DNA of 64,000 nucleotides. It comes from Rhodocollybia butyracea (taxonomy: Eukaryota; Basidiomycota; Agaricomycetes; Agaricales; Omphalotaceae). Numbering within the stretch: position 1 is the stretch's first letter; every line of letters begins with the position of its first letter. Of this stretch, positions 36,339 through 48,777 are shown in pieces. The notes below the pieces were generated by a model. That model was not told the DNA's origin and made no database searches. It saw nothing but the letters and a program-made list of their open reading frames with translations. The stretch is from assembly GCA_015501585.1 (NCBI GenBank), contig JADNRY010000020.1, positions 186,001 through 250,000 on the forward strand, in the 5' to 3' direction. A program made the translations under genes and the position numbers.

Positions 36339-37500
36339 TGGTGGAAAAAATGAAGAAATAGAATGTCCTAGAGCCAGGTAATAATATTTGGCAGATGCTA
36401 GAGAGGGCACGAAGGGTAGAGAAAGATAAACACCAATGGAGGAAAACAAGAAAGTTCGGGCAGTTAAACCGTTTAAATGATTGGGATGGTCACGTGTGGT
36501 ACCACGCGTTGGAGGTGGATCAGTGGATGGCTCATAACTATCATTGTCTACAGTCGCCCATAGTTGTCTACTTTAGGACTAACAATGTGCGAAATTTACA
36601 CGAGGTGAAGCTCTTTGTTATTTACCATGGCAACCACTGAGAATTTTACAGGCGAGCCAAACTTGCCCAGTCACCAAGTCAATGGTTTGGTCGGTAATTG
36701 CGAGTTCAGGTAATTCTTCTTGGATAGGTAATTTCCTTTCCAACCTATATAATAGTCCTGAAGGTCAACGTGCTGCGTCCCAAACACCTGACGGTGTACT
36801 GCAGTATCCTGTCCGGCTAATAGTGAGTACATGGGAATCGACAGTGAGACGTCAATTAAAAATTAATTTTCGAGGGCGCGGACATTGCGCGGACATGCAC
36901 GGAGTTTTACACACCTTAGTACGGGCCGCCAAGCTAGGTCGATCCCTGTCTCACCACACAGATCTCATTGCCAGGCACTAAACTGTTTATGGGTCCGACA
37001 CGGTGGATCCGCACAGTGGATGCGGTTGTTCCAACCGTCGCTCGTCCATTGAACTCTCTCGTTTTAGGGTCCGGACGAAGGCCGAGAGCAGGAGCTTGAA
37101 GCTTCAAAGGGCCCGATTCCCTCGATCATATTAAAATACTTCCGTGCTGAGACTTAGACCGGCGCTGCGATTAGGTCTTTATAGAAGCGATGTCTGGTTT
37201 CTTGCCCTTGCTGGCTTTTCTTCACCTTACACCGCTCGTTTGCCTTGCCTTGCCTTGCCTGTGTCGCCCGTCCGTTTCCAACGTGAAGTTAAAGTGATCG
37301 GAACGCCCATCGTGAGTGATTTGTTCGCATCCTCATGTTCTCCATGCTTACTTGGAATGTCAGTCACGTTTAACGCAAGTGACTGGTGTCCTCAATCCTT
37401 TTAAGAATTGGTTTCACGACCTACTTTGCTTATAACTTCGCCTTCTGCCGCGCTTCAGTGCTGAGCTTGACGCTTTCGCAGACTTTTCTCTTTCCTCGAT
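36339..37500. other. Divergent intergenic region (KEN protein / kinase)
   Basis: 1.16 kb separating two divergent genes. No coding signal. It contains a short (TTGCC)4 run at 37240-37259 and pyrimidine-rich stretches shortly before the kinase ATG, as in many fungal promoters. Confidence 0.5.
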
Positions 37501-39703
37501 ATGCTTTCCAACGACCACTCACCCGTTCACCCTCCTCTCGGTACTCTGATCGACGACGACTCGCTGGAACTTGTCGAAGTTCTCGGAGTTGGCGGGTATG
37601 GTGTGGTTTATCGAGCCGAAGACACTTGCTCTTCGTCACCAAAGTCTTATGCCGTCAAGTGTCTCTTACACCGCTCCCCGGCACAGTCGGCTCGTCAGCG
37701 ACAAATACACATTCGAGAGATTGCTCTTCACCAGCTCGCGAGCGCACACCCGAACGTGGTCACCCTGCATCGGGTCATCGAGGATTACAGCTGCACCTAC
37801 ATCATCATGGACTACGCACCTGATCACGACTTGTTCCACCAGATCCTCCACAGCTGCCGCTACCTTGGTAATGATCATCTCGTCAAACATGTCTTTATGC
37901 AGCTACTTGATGCAGTCGAATACTGTCACTCACTTGGGATTTACCATCGTGATTTGAAGCCCGAGAATGTTCTCTGTTACGACGATGGATTACGAGTAGC
38001 TATTACCGATTTCGGCTTAGCCACAACCGATAAAGTAAGCGAGGAGTTTCGTACAGGAAGCGTATACCACATGAGTCCAGGCAAGCCACTCTTTCCTCTG
38101 TTAATCAACCTTAAACTGACATTATATATTTCTCGAAGAATGCCAAGGCGGAGAATTCGCTCCTACCAACAGCTATTCGCCAATGGCCAACGATATCTGG
38201 TCTCTGGGTATCATCCTCCTCAACCTCGCCACAGGGCGTAATCCCTGGAGGTCTGCGTCAGAATCGGATCCTACTTTCCAGGCTTATTTATGTGATCCCT
38301 TAAATTTCCTTCCGACCGTCCTCCCCATTTCCCCTGAACTCAATTCCATCCTCGTCCGTATGCTAGAAGTGAACTGGACGCAGCGCATGTCAATTCCAGA
38401 GCTACGGTTGGCTATGGAGGACGTTGACACTTTCTACTCTGAAGGCGTCATTTTCGAGGGCTCCATGGCCAGGCTGCCATGGGAGGAAGGCCTTCAGCTA
38501 AGCTCATCGGAATCAGCCACCAAAAACTCGCCAATCAAATCGCAGGTGGCGGAGCTCAAATCTCATTGGAGCCAAGAATCGTTCTCGTCTGACATCATCT
38601 TTGCCAGCCATTCGGCGATCGACTCACCTTGGGTCGGCTATCCTCCTTTCTCAGATGACGCCTATAAGGTGGGGTCCGGTGGTGATTGTAATCACCGCCG
38701 CCGCAGTATGGGGGAAGAACGGGGCGAGTTGTTTACGAAGCCTCCAACACCACCCTCGATCCAGTCAACTAACGTATCTGCTGATTCTGGCGAATCGTAT
38801 CCGGTCACTCCCAACGATTTCGATGTAACGTTTGGTGGAAGGGCTGTCCTTCCTCAACGGAAACCGCTTATCATCGATACAAGCTGTATCCGACAGCCCT
38901 ACCTCCGAACATCCAGCAACCTCAGCAGTACTTCATCGGGCTCATCGGTTATGCAGACTGCCGTGGAATATCCCCCCGATGCCTATCCTTCGGAAATGAT
39001 TTACGGGCATGGCTCAATACCCTATCCTATCACTGTCGCCCAGTCGTCTCGGTTAGGGGACAGCGGTTTTACCGAGGACCAAGAAATGGCCTCACCTACG
39101 GTCTGGGACTACTCGACTACGCAGGTTTCTCGAGTTTCCTCGATGAACTCGTCAACAAAAAATTCGTATACTACGACACATATCTCTTTCAACGACCAAC
39201 GGTCCACCGCCCCCTCACCAGAACCAATCGACTGGTCTGAACTGTGTTCCCAGCTCAACCCTCCTGAAAGTCAGCGATCTCTCTCTCTATATATGAAAAA
39301 AGCAGCCGACATCTCTCTTCCCCCTCAAAGACCGCTCTCTCCCGCCAAAAAATCGCTTGAAACCAAAATCAAAGCGACGCTCTTCACTCCACTCCGGTTT
39401 TTTCCTCGTCATTCCTCCGGGCAGAATTCGGGTGACGACTCGATGGCTCCGAGCTCGTTCGTTCAAGAAATGGAGGTACGGTCCAATGAGCATTTTGCGT
39501 CGCTGGAACTCTGCCAACCGTCGTCAGTACTTTCTCAGGCGTCTCCGCACCATTGGCTCGAGCTCTATCCTACGAAAAAGAGCAATCCCATCCCGATTCC
39601 GCCGCGGAAAGAGCCATCTTATCGGAAATTCGCAAATCGTCCGTCTAGCCGTCACTGGTTTTTTCCGTATAAATTATTCGCTTCCTCCGTCGCTGCCTCT
39701 TGA
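37501..39703 (+). CDS. Ser/Thr protein kinase, Ran1/Pat1-Ksp1 like
   Basis: 714-aa kinase with an N-terminal catalytic domain and a long Ser/Pro-rich tail. Gly loop GVGGYGVVY (residues 29-37), Lys53 in YAVKCLL, catalytic loop YHRDLKPENVL (Asp151), DFGLA (Asp170), activation-segment end MSPECQGGEF and DIWSLGIILLNLATGRNPW. The HRDLKPEN-CYDDG insert and MSPEC ending resemble the Ran1/Pat1-Ksp1-Sks1 group (nutrient and meiosis control in yeasts). One intron, 38081-38138; it must use a GC donor (CCAG/GCAAGC...GAAG) to give MSPECQGG. The tail (residues about 330-714) has many SP sites and no known domain. Confidence 0.88.
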
Positions 39704-40007
39704 GTCTCACTGAATAGATCTTTTTTTATTATTTACCGAAATGTACTGGCATTGCACTCATTGTAAAACCTACACTTAAAATATTGTAACGATAAACTAC
39801 GCTCTTTTTGGTTTTTTGCTCACCCGCATATCCATGTACCCAATGTATACACGTATATGTCTTTCGAGATTTGGGAAATTTAGACGCGTTTACTCCTATA
39901 TCTCGCCTTAAGATCAGACAGTTATTGGGGTATGTGTGCCTCAACGATGGCATTGCAACTCCCGGCACCATACTACAGACACGCCGTACTGTTGTAAATC
40001 TTACAAA

Positions 40008-41585
40008 CTATGGTTGACACCACCACTCATCCGTTTCCTGAGGCCTCAAGCAACCAGTCTGGAAAGTATAGGGAAAAGTCTCTCCAAGTTCTCTTTCAGA
40101 TAAGTTTGCAGTCACCAATTCGACGTTTTTATACTGTGTGATCAATTTCTGCAGCCTGAAATCCATCAGTGACCAGAAAGCATCTGAAGATATTGTAGAA
40201 TCCGCATCGCGATCAAATGAAAAGTGTAGTCTCCGTAACTTTGCAGGGGACTCAGGGCCACGAAGGAACCCTTCAACTCTGCAACCCCGGAAAGTCGATG
40301 AGTGGTATACGATAAACTGGACGCATTCGAGGCGAGGGAAGCGCGAGATTCGGAGGTTCAGGGAGGTGGCTGTAAAGAGAAGTGAGATGAAGCAAAACCA
40401 ATGAAGTTAATCCTCACTTGATTCATTGAATTCGAGGGTAAGGTGGGTCAACGAGTGCCGCAGAGTAGATAAGAAGACCTTGTAGTTGAAGCCATCAGGC
40501 ATCGCTGAAAGGGCGAGAGATTCCAGCCTAGAAAGTACACTGGAATTCAAAAACGCATCCTCGATGAGAACCATGGAGTCAGACGTGAATCCTCGAAGAA
40601 ACAAATGCTTGATGGAAAGCTCCCCGTTCGAAGGTGCGTCATCATCATCGGGGTTGGAGAAAACAGGCGGTACCTCCTCTCCTGATGGATATCTTGCAAG
40701 AGGTCGATCCCAAACGTTCGGAGTGGGGTGCATGGCGGAATGCCTGCGAGAGGCTCTACGTCGGGGAAGCAGCGGTCCCTGCAGGCATAATGTACGGATT
40801 TGGGGAGCATTCTGAGCCAGTAGATGCAACAGCCCGTCCAATACCAACTCCGACGAATCCTCTTCTCTCCATGCAAATCCAGGATATTCATCGATGGAAA
40901 CATGATCCAGTGTGCCCTCGTTGGCTTTCAGGAGCACCCCAAACTGAAAACCCAACCACTGTCCGGAAGGAACTTCCGAATCATCCAACATCCAGCTAAA
41001 CACGCTCCACTGAATATGCACGTACTGCAGTTTGCAAAACGGCAACTCAAGAAGGCCAAATTGTCCCCAAGGTAAGTCAACCGAGGCCCATCGTTTCTGC
41101 TGAAGATCGAAGAGTCCTTCATCGGAGGTGAGATCGCGCACGATGAGAGAATCTTCGCCAAATCCCAAATATCGCTGGAAATATTCTATTGGTGTAAGTT
41201 TTCGACTTCCTCCGATACGTATTGAGGATTCTAAATGAAGGCATCGAACGTGGTGGAGGATATTGGGCGTCGATGAGAGGAAAACGTTCTGTGGGGTTGG
41301 GTCTAGGGAAGAATCAAGGAGCCGTCTATCTTCGAGCGACATGGGGACATAGTAACGTGTGCTGCCAGTGGGCGATGTTTTCGCTCGAGTCAGATACGAT
41401 TTGTACTCGTATATTTCCTTGATATCCCGAGGAGCCAAAGTTATAGAGTGAAAGAGATAGTGTCGAGTGCGACTGAGCCAGGGCCTACTAACAAGCGAGA
41501 GATTTTTGAGAGTATCTACATCCCAACGAGACTCGTCCACGAAACGGTCAATGAGTTCTTGTGGGATATTTTGCCAGTCGGCCAT
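40008..41585 (-). CDS. F-box domain protein
   Basis: 509-aa protein with an N-terminal F-box (IPQELIDRFVDESRWDVDTLKNLSLVSRPW), the Skp1-binding motif of SCF ubiquitin ligases. Leucine-rich segments follow, as in the many Agaricomycete F-box paralogues (LLHLLAQNAPQIRTLCLQGP, LFLRGFTSDSMVLIEDAFL). The exon end at first reads into a stop (NESSED), but the donor GTGAGG inside it (intron 40370-40417) joins NES to TTSLNLRISRFPRLECVQF and adds 120 residues ending ETDEWWCQP, which fits better. Start ATG 41585. Substrate unknown. Confidence 0.82.
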
Positions 41586-41606
41586 GAGGCTGGTGGTAGT
41601 CCGGTG

Positions 41607-42930
41607 CTAGTTGCTGTTTTGATTACGACCAGTGGCAATGTACAATGCAATTGACGGTCCCGCGAAGGATCTTGCCAGTGTGTGAATGCTGCCGGCATCG
41701 GCGCCTGGGCCTGAAGGCGTAGAGTCATCAGAATTAAGCTGAGATGGGAACAGCTGGAACAAAACGTGTACACTGGGTGTAATGATCAACTTGGTTCCAA
41801 GCGATCCTTTCGAACCTCATTTCCAACTCACGATTCTTGTGACGAAAAAGAAAACGTGCCGCGACAATGCAGTTTTCGTGCCCGCTCCTCCTCGCAACTC
41901 GTTCTCCGATAAAACCGCTAACATAAAAGTACCAACATCTGTGCCTTCCTCTCAAAGCATTTAAACATTCAGCTACGCTAGAAAGCAAATCGAAAAGCGG
42001 AGATTAAGTCCTTGAAGGGGAAAACTTCTTTGCGGTGGTGCACAAAGTGCCTCAGAAGCTATCCTTGGGTGAGTGACTCTCGCGGTATACCCGCTGTTCA
42101 GCCTTGGGTTGTCAAGATTCCCAGCCTGGATATCCAAATGGAGATTTCCGTCATTTGCTATGCGAAGAAACATGAGAGTAATATCAAAATCAAGTCCGGT
42201 CGAATAGTTTCTCACCAGTATATTCGATCCAAAAGATCCGACGTTGCTGAGGATGCGTAGTCAGTTTGAAGTTTCCGGTTCCTCCTTACTGTCATCGGAG
42301 TGGGAGGATCTCAGAAAGCAACGAACCTGCTCCTGTCGCGAGTTCATCTTCTCTTCTCATTACAGTCCCATCGTATCCACACCGCAGTGATCTCTGGATC
42401 CAGCGTTCAACGTTCAACTCTTGGACCATGCCGCGTAATAAACTCTCCATTCCTTTCTCTCTTGAATCGATCTGGCTACGAACAGCACCAATAAGCTCTC
42501 CAGAGACTCAGGAGTGAATTGTGAACAGGGCAATATTGGTGATAATTCCTCTTTCTGTACCGAGAGGCAGATTGTATATAAAGAAATCTCACCGAGAGGA
42601 CTCCCGTCTCGCTGTTTGAAGGTAGCGCCAGCACCAGTATGGATCTGGAGAATCGCACTACCATCTACATATTCAACAGCATTCGAAGATATTTTGCTTC
42701 TGCTGTGTGTACCAGAATTGTTTTTGGCATACTCGCTGGCCCGACCCCAAGAATCTACGCTTTTCACAACACGTCACACGACGACAGATGGCTAACGGCC
42801 TAATAAGCTTTGCGGGTTGTGGGCGAAGGCCTCTCGCCATAGGGACTATTATCTCTCTGCGGAACCAAGCGAGCGTGGATATTGAAGTCAGAAACGTCGA
42901 TATCCAGAGGAATAGGAATTAGCCGTGGAC
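41607..42930 (-). CDS. Possible unrecognised multi-exon gene
   Basis: Several coding-like stretches on the minus strand, each bordered by plausible splice sites: 42767-42414 (SKISSNAVEYVDGSAILQIH, GEISLYTICLSVQKEELSP), about 42235-41990 (NILVRNYSTGLDFDITLMFL, IANDGNLHLDIQAG), about 41980-41860 (VAECLNALRGRHRCWYFYV) and about 41745-41607 (SIHTLARSFAGPSIALYIA). I could not join them into one confident frame and recognise no domain. It ends only 21 bp before the F-box gene start on the same strand, which is tight for a separate gene, so it may be a relic. Confidence 0.35.
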
Positions 42931-43997
42931 CATACATCTCAACGAGCGGGACAAGAATCACGAGATGCACCTTCTAATCAACCAGGCGTTGTTTTTTGCC
43001 ACTTCTTTCCAGGGCTAACGAAAAAGCAGAGCTGACGTTGGACGTTGATGCTAACGATTATTGACATCGAGCATATCGCGAGGCGAAGTTTAGTGTAGAA
43101 ACAATCGATTATAAGAGCCATATATCTGAAGATAGAACGAAGACAATTCGGTAAAGAAAGTTGAAAACTGGAAGAGCAGCAGCGCCGTGACTCATGAGGA
43201 GAAAAAGAGAAAAAGACGCCCATCTATAATTTGTCTGGTACTACAAAGTAGGGTTCACCACGATGGGCAGCAAACGGCGCAGGCTTCTTCCATTAACACT
43301 CATTGCAAGAGGATAACGTGCACAATGCACAGTTTCGGCGTTATTGGCGTGGCACAGGTAAGTATCTCACTCTTGGGGCTGTAGTCAAGCTGGTTCTATT
43401 CTCAGAGCAGAAAGGGGCATTTACAAGGGCAGAACGTACCAGCATTTCCATCCTTTGCGTCCGGAAAGTCCTGGATCCGTTAAGTTCGAACCAATGGATA
43501 GGCATGAATTTCATCTTTGGACAGTCTCTGATACATCGTTTGCCGAGGTTGAGTAACTAGCACAAGCTGGGCGCTACTTGGCACTTGCACTCTCTGGCGG
43601 TATATTTACCAGGAAAAGAAAGTTCCATTACCAAACCTCGACATACCTGGGCAGTTCCATGGTACTGGGTCACCACCCTGAGTGGGGGTGCGGGTCCATT
43701 AAAAACCTATCAAGAGCTTGCGATATGGTTTGACTAACAACTCTAGTGACTGCACCGTGCATGGGAATTCTTGTGGGAGTGGCCAAAAGTAACGAGTCTC
43801 TTCTTGGACTACAAGCGGCTAGCCAGCTGGCTACGGCTCCACTACACGGAACAGTGTCAAGCTACCAGCGGACTTAGAAGAACTACGATCACTACACAAA
43901 CTACCGTACTGCTCTGCCTTGATCAATCGAAGTACATTCCTGCATTTACAGATATCTGTCCCAGTTCAAATTGAGTTCACTGCTGTAGAAATGTATA
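42931..43997. other. No confident gene; start of the duplicated SDR block
   Basis: From about 43370 the sequence matches the region from about 45600 (GCATTTACAA.GGCAGAAC, ATTTACCAGGAAAA, CCTATCAAGAGCTTGCGATA). Both units carry many stops, so no intact gene is claimed. Confidence 0.5.
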
Positions 43998-45194
43998 CTA
44001 GTATCCACGTACCGTTTGTCCTGCGAAAGACAACACCTATGAACATAACTTGGCTGCCTTATTGGGAGATGAACACACCAGTGATGTAGCGGGACTCCTT
44101 GGAAGCCAAATATGAGACGATACTCGCAATGTCTTCGGGTTGCCCAGCTTGCGGGTAAGAAGAACGCCCCTTGGTCATCTAAGGTACAGAGGAGTAACGG
44201 TGAAAGCTAATGGTCAAATATTTAACACACATTGATTGGATTATCATTGAAAATTCCGTGGAGCATCGCAGTATCAACCAGACCTGCATGAGATAGTAAG
44301 TACTGGAAGTCATTCCATGTAGAGGTATCTTAATACCAGGTGCGTATGCGTTGACCGTGATTCCGTGTTCACCGAGCTCGAGAGCTTGAAAATAAATCAA
44401 CATATCAAGACTAAGATGAAGAAATACAGCGAACCAGCACTCTGAGTCAGGCCACGAACTGCAAATTTGGAAGCACTGTATGCGGCAGAGAATGCTGAAC
44501 CTAGATACAATAATGCTGACTTCAGCGCCAAATTGCGGCTCAGAACTACTTTGTAGATGTTTTAAAAAACCTTGTTTTCCTTGATTAAGACTGTCAAGAT
44601 ATTCGAATTCAATCAAAGGAGACTAATTTACCAGAAATCGATGAGGCTCCAATAATTCTTCCCCCCTGTTTCCGCGAGATCATTTCTTTAGAAGCATGTT
44701 TGTAACAGAGAAAAACGCTGCGGGTGTTGATGCGAAGGACCTTATCCCAGTCATCAACGTCTTCCGTCGAACTGAGTTAAGTTCAGGTACAGTAGGTACA
44801 AAGTACCTACCGAGGTCGGCTATTGATTTCATCGGAACAAAGATTCCTGCATTTGCAACCATCTGCGCGCGCACAATGATACGGTGAGTGGTTCACTGTG
44901 GCTCTAAAAAGGAAATATTTTACGCACAACATCTAGTCCACCCAGTGTCTTTGAAGCCGACTGTACCATTTGATGGACCTCGCTTTCTTGAGAGACGTCC
45001 GCAGGTACCACAAACGAAGCTTGTCCTTGTTTCTCTATATCGCGAGCCACAGCTTCAAGCTGCTCTTTCTTATTATTCAAATCATTTAGTGCAACTTTGA
45101 ATCCATCAGAGGCAAGTCGCATTGCAATGGGTTTGCCTATTCCTTGAGACGCTCCAGTAATGAGTGCTACTCCAAGTGACTTTGCGATGGTCAT
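43998..45194 (-). CDS. Acetoin/diacetyl-reductase-like SDR, copy 1
   Basis: Classical short-chain dehydrogenase, NAD(P)H-dependent. Exons give MTIAKSLGVALITGASQGIGKPIAMRL (cofactor motif TGxxxGIG), FVVPADVSQESEVHQMV, MVANAGIFVPM (NAG motif), DDWDKVLRINTRSVFLCYKHASKEM, KQGGRIIGASS (catalytic Ser region), AAYSASKFAVRGLTQS (catalytic YxxxK) and LELGEHGITVNAYAPG, ending DIASIVSYLASKESRYITGQTVRGY. The pattern is that of meso-butanediol/acetoin reductases; the true substrate is unknown. All seven or so exons stay in frame. Oddity: Pro follows GIGK where copy 2 has Ala, at the start of the cofactor-binding helix. Confidence 0.82.
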
Positions 45195-46146
45195 GTTGGT
45201 TACAACTTGAAGGGGTATAGCATTTTGGTTTGTTTATATACTGCCACTAGCTGTAGTGTCCTGGGAGGCAAGCGTTCTCGGAGTCATCGGTGAAGCCTTA
45301 TTTAGTTGTCAATTCCCACAGCGAACTTCGAATCTTACAACTAATCCCAGGCCTACTGTTCAACTTTACTGGACAATGTGATACAGGCCTTCAAATCCCG
45401 TTCAACTTTTGATCTGGCGTGAATAGAAGATATCCTAGGATGAGTTCAAAGGCAGAAATGTCATTCCTTTTGTACTGTAGCCGAAGAGTGTTCCGAAGAG
45501 AGGTCCAGGCTTAGACCTGGGTGACTGATACCTGACGTGTCATGCACATGATAGGTCAAAACGAGCAAGCAATTCTGAGTGGAGACGCTGGGGGTCCCTA
45601 TCGGTGATGCGTACACTTCTGGTGCTGTGGTCGGGCTAGTTCCATTCCCAGAGAAGAATGTGGCATTTACAATGGCAGAACTACCAGCATTTCAATCCTT
45701 CGCGTCCGGAAAGTCACAGTCCCTGATACATCGTTTGCCGATGTTGAGTATCTAGCATAAGTTGTGCGCCACTTGTACTCTCCGGCGGTATATTTACCAG
45801 GAAAATAAATTTCCTTTACCAAACCCCGACATACCTGGACAGTTTGATGGTACCGGGGAAGGTACCAGGTCACCACTCGTCTGTTAGGACTTCCAGAGTA
45901 GGGTGCAAGTTCATTAAAACCTATCAAGAGCTTGCGATATGGTTTGACTATCACTACTCTAGTGACTGCACCGTTCATGGGGATTCTTGTGGGCCAAGCT
46001 TCACTACACGGAATAGTGTCAAGCTATAGAAGAACTACGATCACTGCACAAACTACCGTACTGATCTGCCTTGATCAATCGAAGTACATTCCTGCATTTA
46101 CAGATATCTGTTCAAGTTGAGCTCACTGAGGCTGTAGAAATTTATA

Positions 46147-47350
46147 CTAGTATCCACGTACCGTTTGTCCTGCGAAAGACAGCACTTATGAGCATAACTT
46201 GGCAGCTTTATTGGGGTTGAACTCACCGGTGATATAACAAGAATCCTTGGAAGCCAAATACGAGACGATACTCGCAATGTCTTCGGGTTGCGTTTGCGTG
46301 TAGGAATATAGCCCCTTGGTCATCTAGTAAGGTATAGAGGACTAAGGATGGAAGCTAATGGACAAATGTTTAACACACATCGATTGAATTATCTTGGAAA
46401 ATTCCCTGGAGCATAGCGGTATTAACCAGACCTGCCACATGAGATAGTAAGTACTGAAAGTCCGAGTCATTCCATGTAGAGGTATCTTAATACCAGGTGC
46501 ATATGCATTGACCGTGATTCCGTGTTCACCGAGCTCGAGAGCTTGAAAACAAAATCAACATAGCAAGACTAAAATGAAGAAATACAGCGACTCACCAGCG
46601 CTCTGAGTCAGGCCACGAACTGCAAATTTGGAAGCACTGTATGCACCAGAGAATGCTGAACCTAGATACAACAATGCTAACTTCAGTGCCAAATGGCTCA
46701 AAACTTTGTAGATGTTTTAAAAACCTTGTTTCCCTGTAAGTAAGATTGTCAAAATATTCGAATCCGCTCAAAGAAGACTAGTTTACCGGCAACCGATGAG
46801 GCTCCAATAATCCTTCCCCCTGTTTCCGAGAGATCATTTCTTTTGAAGCATGTTTGTAACAGAGGAAAACACCGCGGGTGTTGATGCGAAAGACCTTATC
46901 CCAGTCATCAATGTCTTCCGTCGAACTGAGTCAACTTCAGGTACCAGAAGCTACAAGTTTACTTACCGAGGTCGGTAATTGATTTCATCGGAATAAAGAT
47001 TCCTGCATTTGCAACCATCTGCGCGTGCACAAAGACACGGTGGGTGGTTCATTGTGGCTCTAAAAAGGGAATATTTTACTCACAACATCTAGTCCTCCCA
47101 GTGTTTTTGAAGCCGACTGTACCATTTGATGGACCTCGCTTTCCTGAGAGACGTCCGCAGGTACCACAAACGAAGCTTGACCTTGTTTCTCTATATCGCG
47201 AGCCACAGCTTCAAGCTGCTCTTTCTTATTATTCAAATCATTTAGTGCAACCTTGAATCCATCAGAGGCGAGTCGCATTGCAATAGCTTTGCCTATTCCT
47301 TGAGACGCTCCAGTAACGAGTGCTACTCCAAGTGACTTCGCGATGGTCAT
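46147..47350 (-). pseudogene. Acetoin/diacetyl-reductase-like SDR, copy 2 (1-nt frameshift)
   Basis: Tandem duplicate of copy 1 with the same exon structure: TGASQGIGKAIAMRL, DDWDKVFRINTRGVFLCYKHASKEM, GAYSASKFAVRG, GITVNAYAPG and ITGQTVRGY. In the exon encoding KQGGRIIG one G is missing from the run of six (about 46823-46827 on the minus strand), so the frame breaks before the catalytic Ser and Tyr. Homopolymer length is a typical base-call error, so the copy may in fact be functional. Confidence 0.7.
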
Positions 47351-47660
47351 GCTGGGTTATGAGAGATGTAGCATTTTGGATATTTGGTTTAAATGCTGTC
47401 ACCAGCTGTAGTTTCCTGGGAGGCAAGCGTTCTCGGAGCCATCGGTGAAGTCTTTATTTAGGTATGCACTTCCCACAGCGAACTTCGAATTTTACAACTA
47501 ATCCCAGGCTACCGTTCAATTTCACTGGACGATGTGATACAGGCCTTCAAATCCCGTTCAATTTTTTAAATGGCACGGATAGAAGTATGTAGAACATACC
47601 CTAGGATGAATTCAAAGGCGGAAATGTCATTCCTTTTGTGCTGTAACCGAAGAGTGTTCC

Positions 47661-48777
47661 AAAGAAAGGGGTCCAGTTGCATATGGCACATATGTTCAGG
47701 TTTAGAGCTAGTCTCGAGAGCCCGGACCATCTTTGTAGATGGAGCTGGACCCGACGTGTCATAGGCATGATAGGTCAGAATGAGCGGGCAGTTCTGATTG
47801 CCGACACTGTTCCGATTGGAGACACAATCTGTGATACCACCCAGCTCATTGCGTTACTATTTACCACGCGCAACTGCTACATGTATGGTGGAGTCTCCTA
47901 GTAACGCTGAGACAATGGCTCAGCATAGAACCGAGATGGAAGTAGGCCGCTCCGAGTCATACCTGATTTATCTACATGGCTCCTGAAGGCCATGACTCTT
48001 AATATCTAGCATCTCCATTCTTAAGTATCTGTTATTGGAGAGCTAAAGCAAGATCGTCAGCGAAGTTGGACCTTTTTGCTGCCAAGTCAATGAGGATATA
48101 TGCCTGACTGACGTCGCAGCGAAATGAGGACCCAAGGTGTACCTGTTCCGATCCGTCCATCCCAATACCAGTTTCGTCTGACTATTCTTCGATTCCGAAA
48201 GGATGTCTCCGCAGAAGTTTATTCGAGCGGGCTGCAAAACAAGAAGCGTCAATTTCCCAAAATTCTGACCCATCGAACGTAGTATCAGCACAAGCTGATA
48301 CCTGTGGACGCTCTACACTAAAATGTAGCAATCTTTTCGGTATCTTCTGGTAATTTTGTTGTCCCAGTCGAATATTGCTAGTTTCGTGAAGCAGCACCGT
48401 ACATTCACAGACGTTTGCGTTGACGTTGACGCACTGAGAATGATATTGTCCGCTGTAGATTTGCTCAAAATATTCAAGTTAAAGTGATTGGCTCTACAGA
48501 GACCATTGGCGTAAGAGATTTCAACTCAGAACTGCGTCTGCCGGTTTGCCGGTTTGTGTCACCACATGTCGTGTGATCGGCATTTCCGACGGAGCCTCGA
48601 ATTACTTGAATTACCGCGTCAATGCATTGGCTCAGTCGTGGCTTATGGCAACATTGAACAGGGAGTTGAACAGCTTCAGGCTTTAAATCATGATTGGCGC
48701 TAAACGAAGCTGTCTAGTCCCTGTTGCCATAGTAGCTGACTATAAGCTCAACAACGAAGGGTCTTCCACGTACTACG
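47661..48777. other. Intergenic, no gene seen
   Basis: About 1.1 kb between the duplicated SDR block and the next SDR gene; no supported frame. Confidence 0.45.

Larger units (their letters stand above)
43370..47660. repeat. Tandem duplication (unit about 2.1 kb) containing an SDR gene
   Basis: Two direct copies: about 43370-45500 and about 45600-47660. The SDR start codons (45194 and 47350) are 2156 bp apart and the stop codons (43998 and 46147) about 2150 bp apart. Exons, introns and both flanks are duplicated, so this was a genomic tandem duplication; divergence is modest. Confidence 0.85.

Noticed and set aside
37240..37259. (TTGCC)4 microsatellite
   Set aside because: Only four units; too short to be of note.
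43400..43990. Open stretches such as PAFPSFASGK upstream of the SDR stop
   Set aside because: Both duplicated units carry several stops and no family was recognised, so no gene is claimed.
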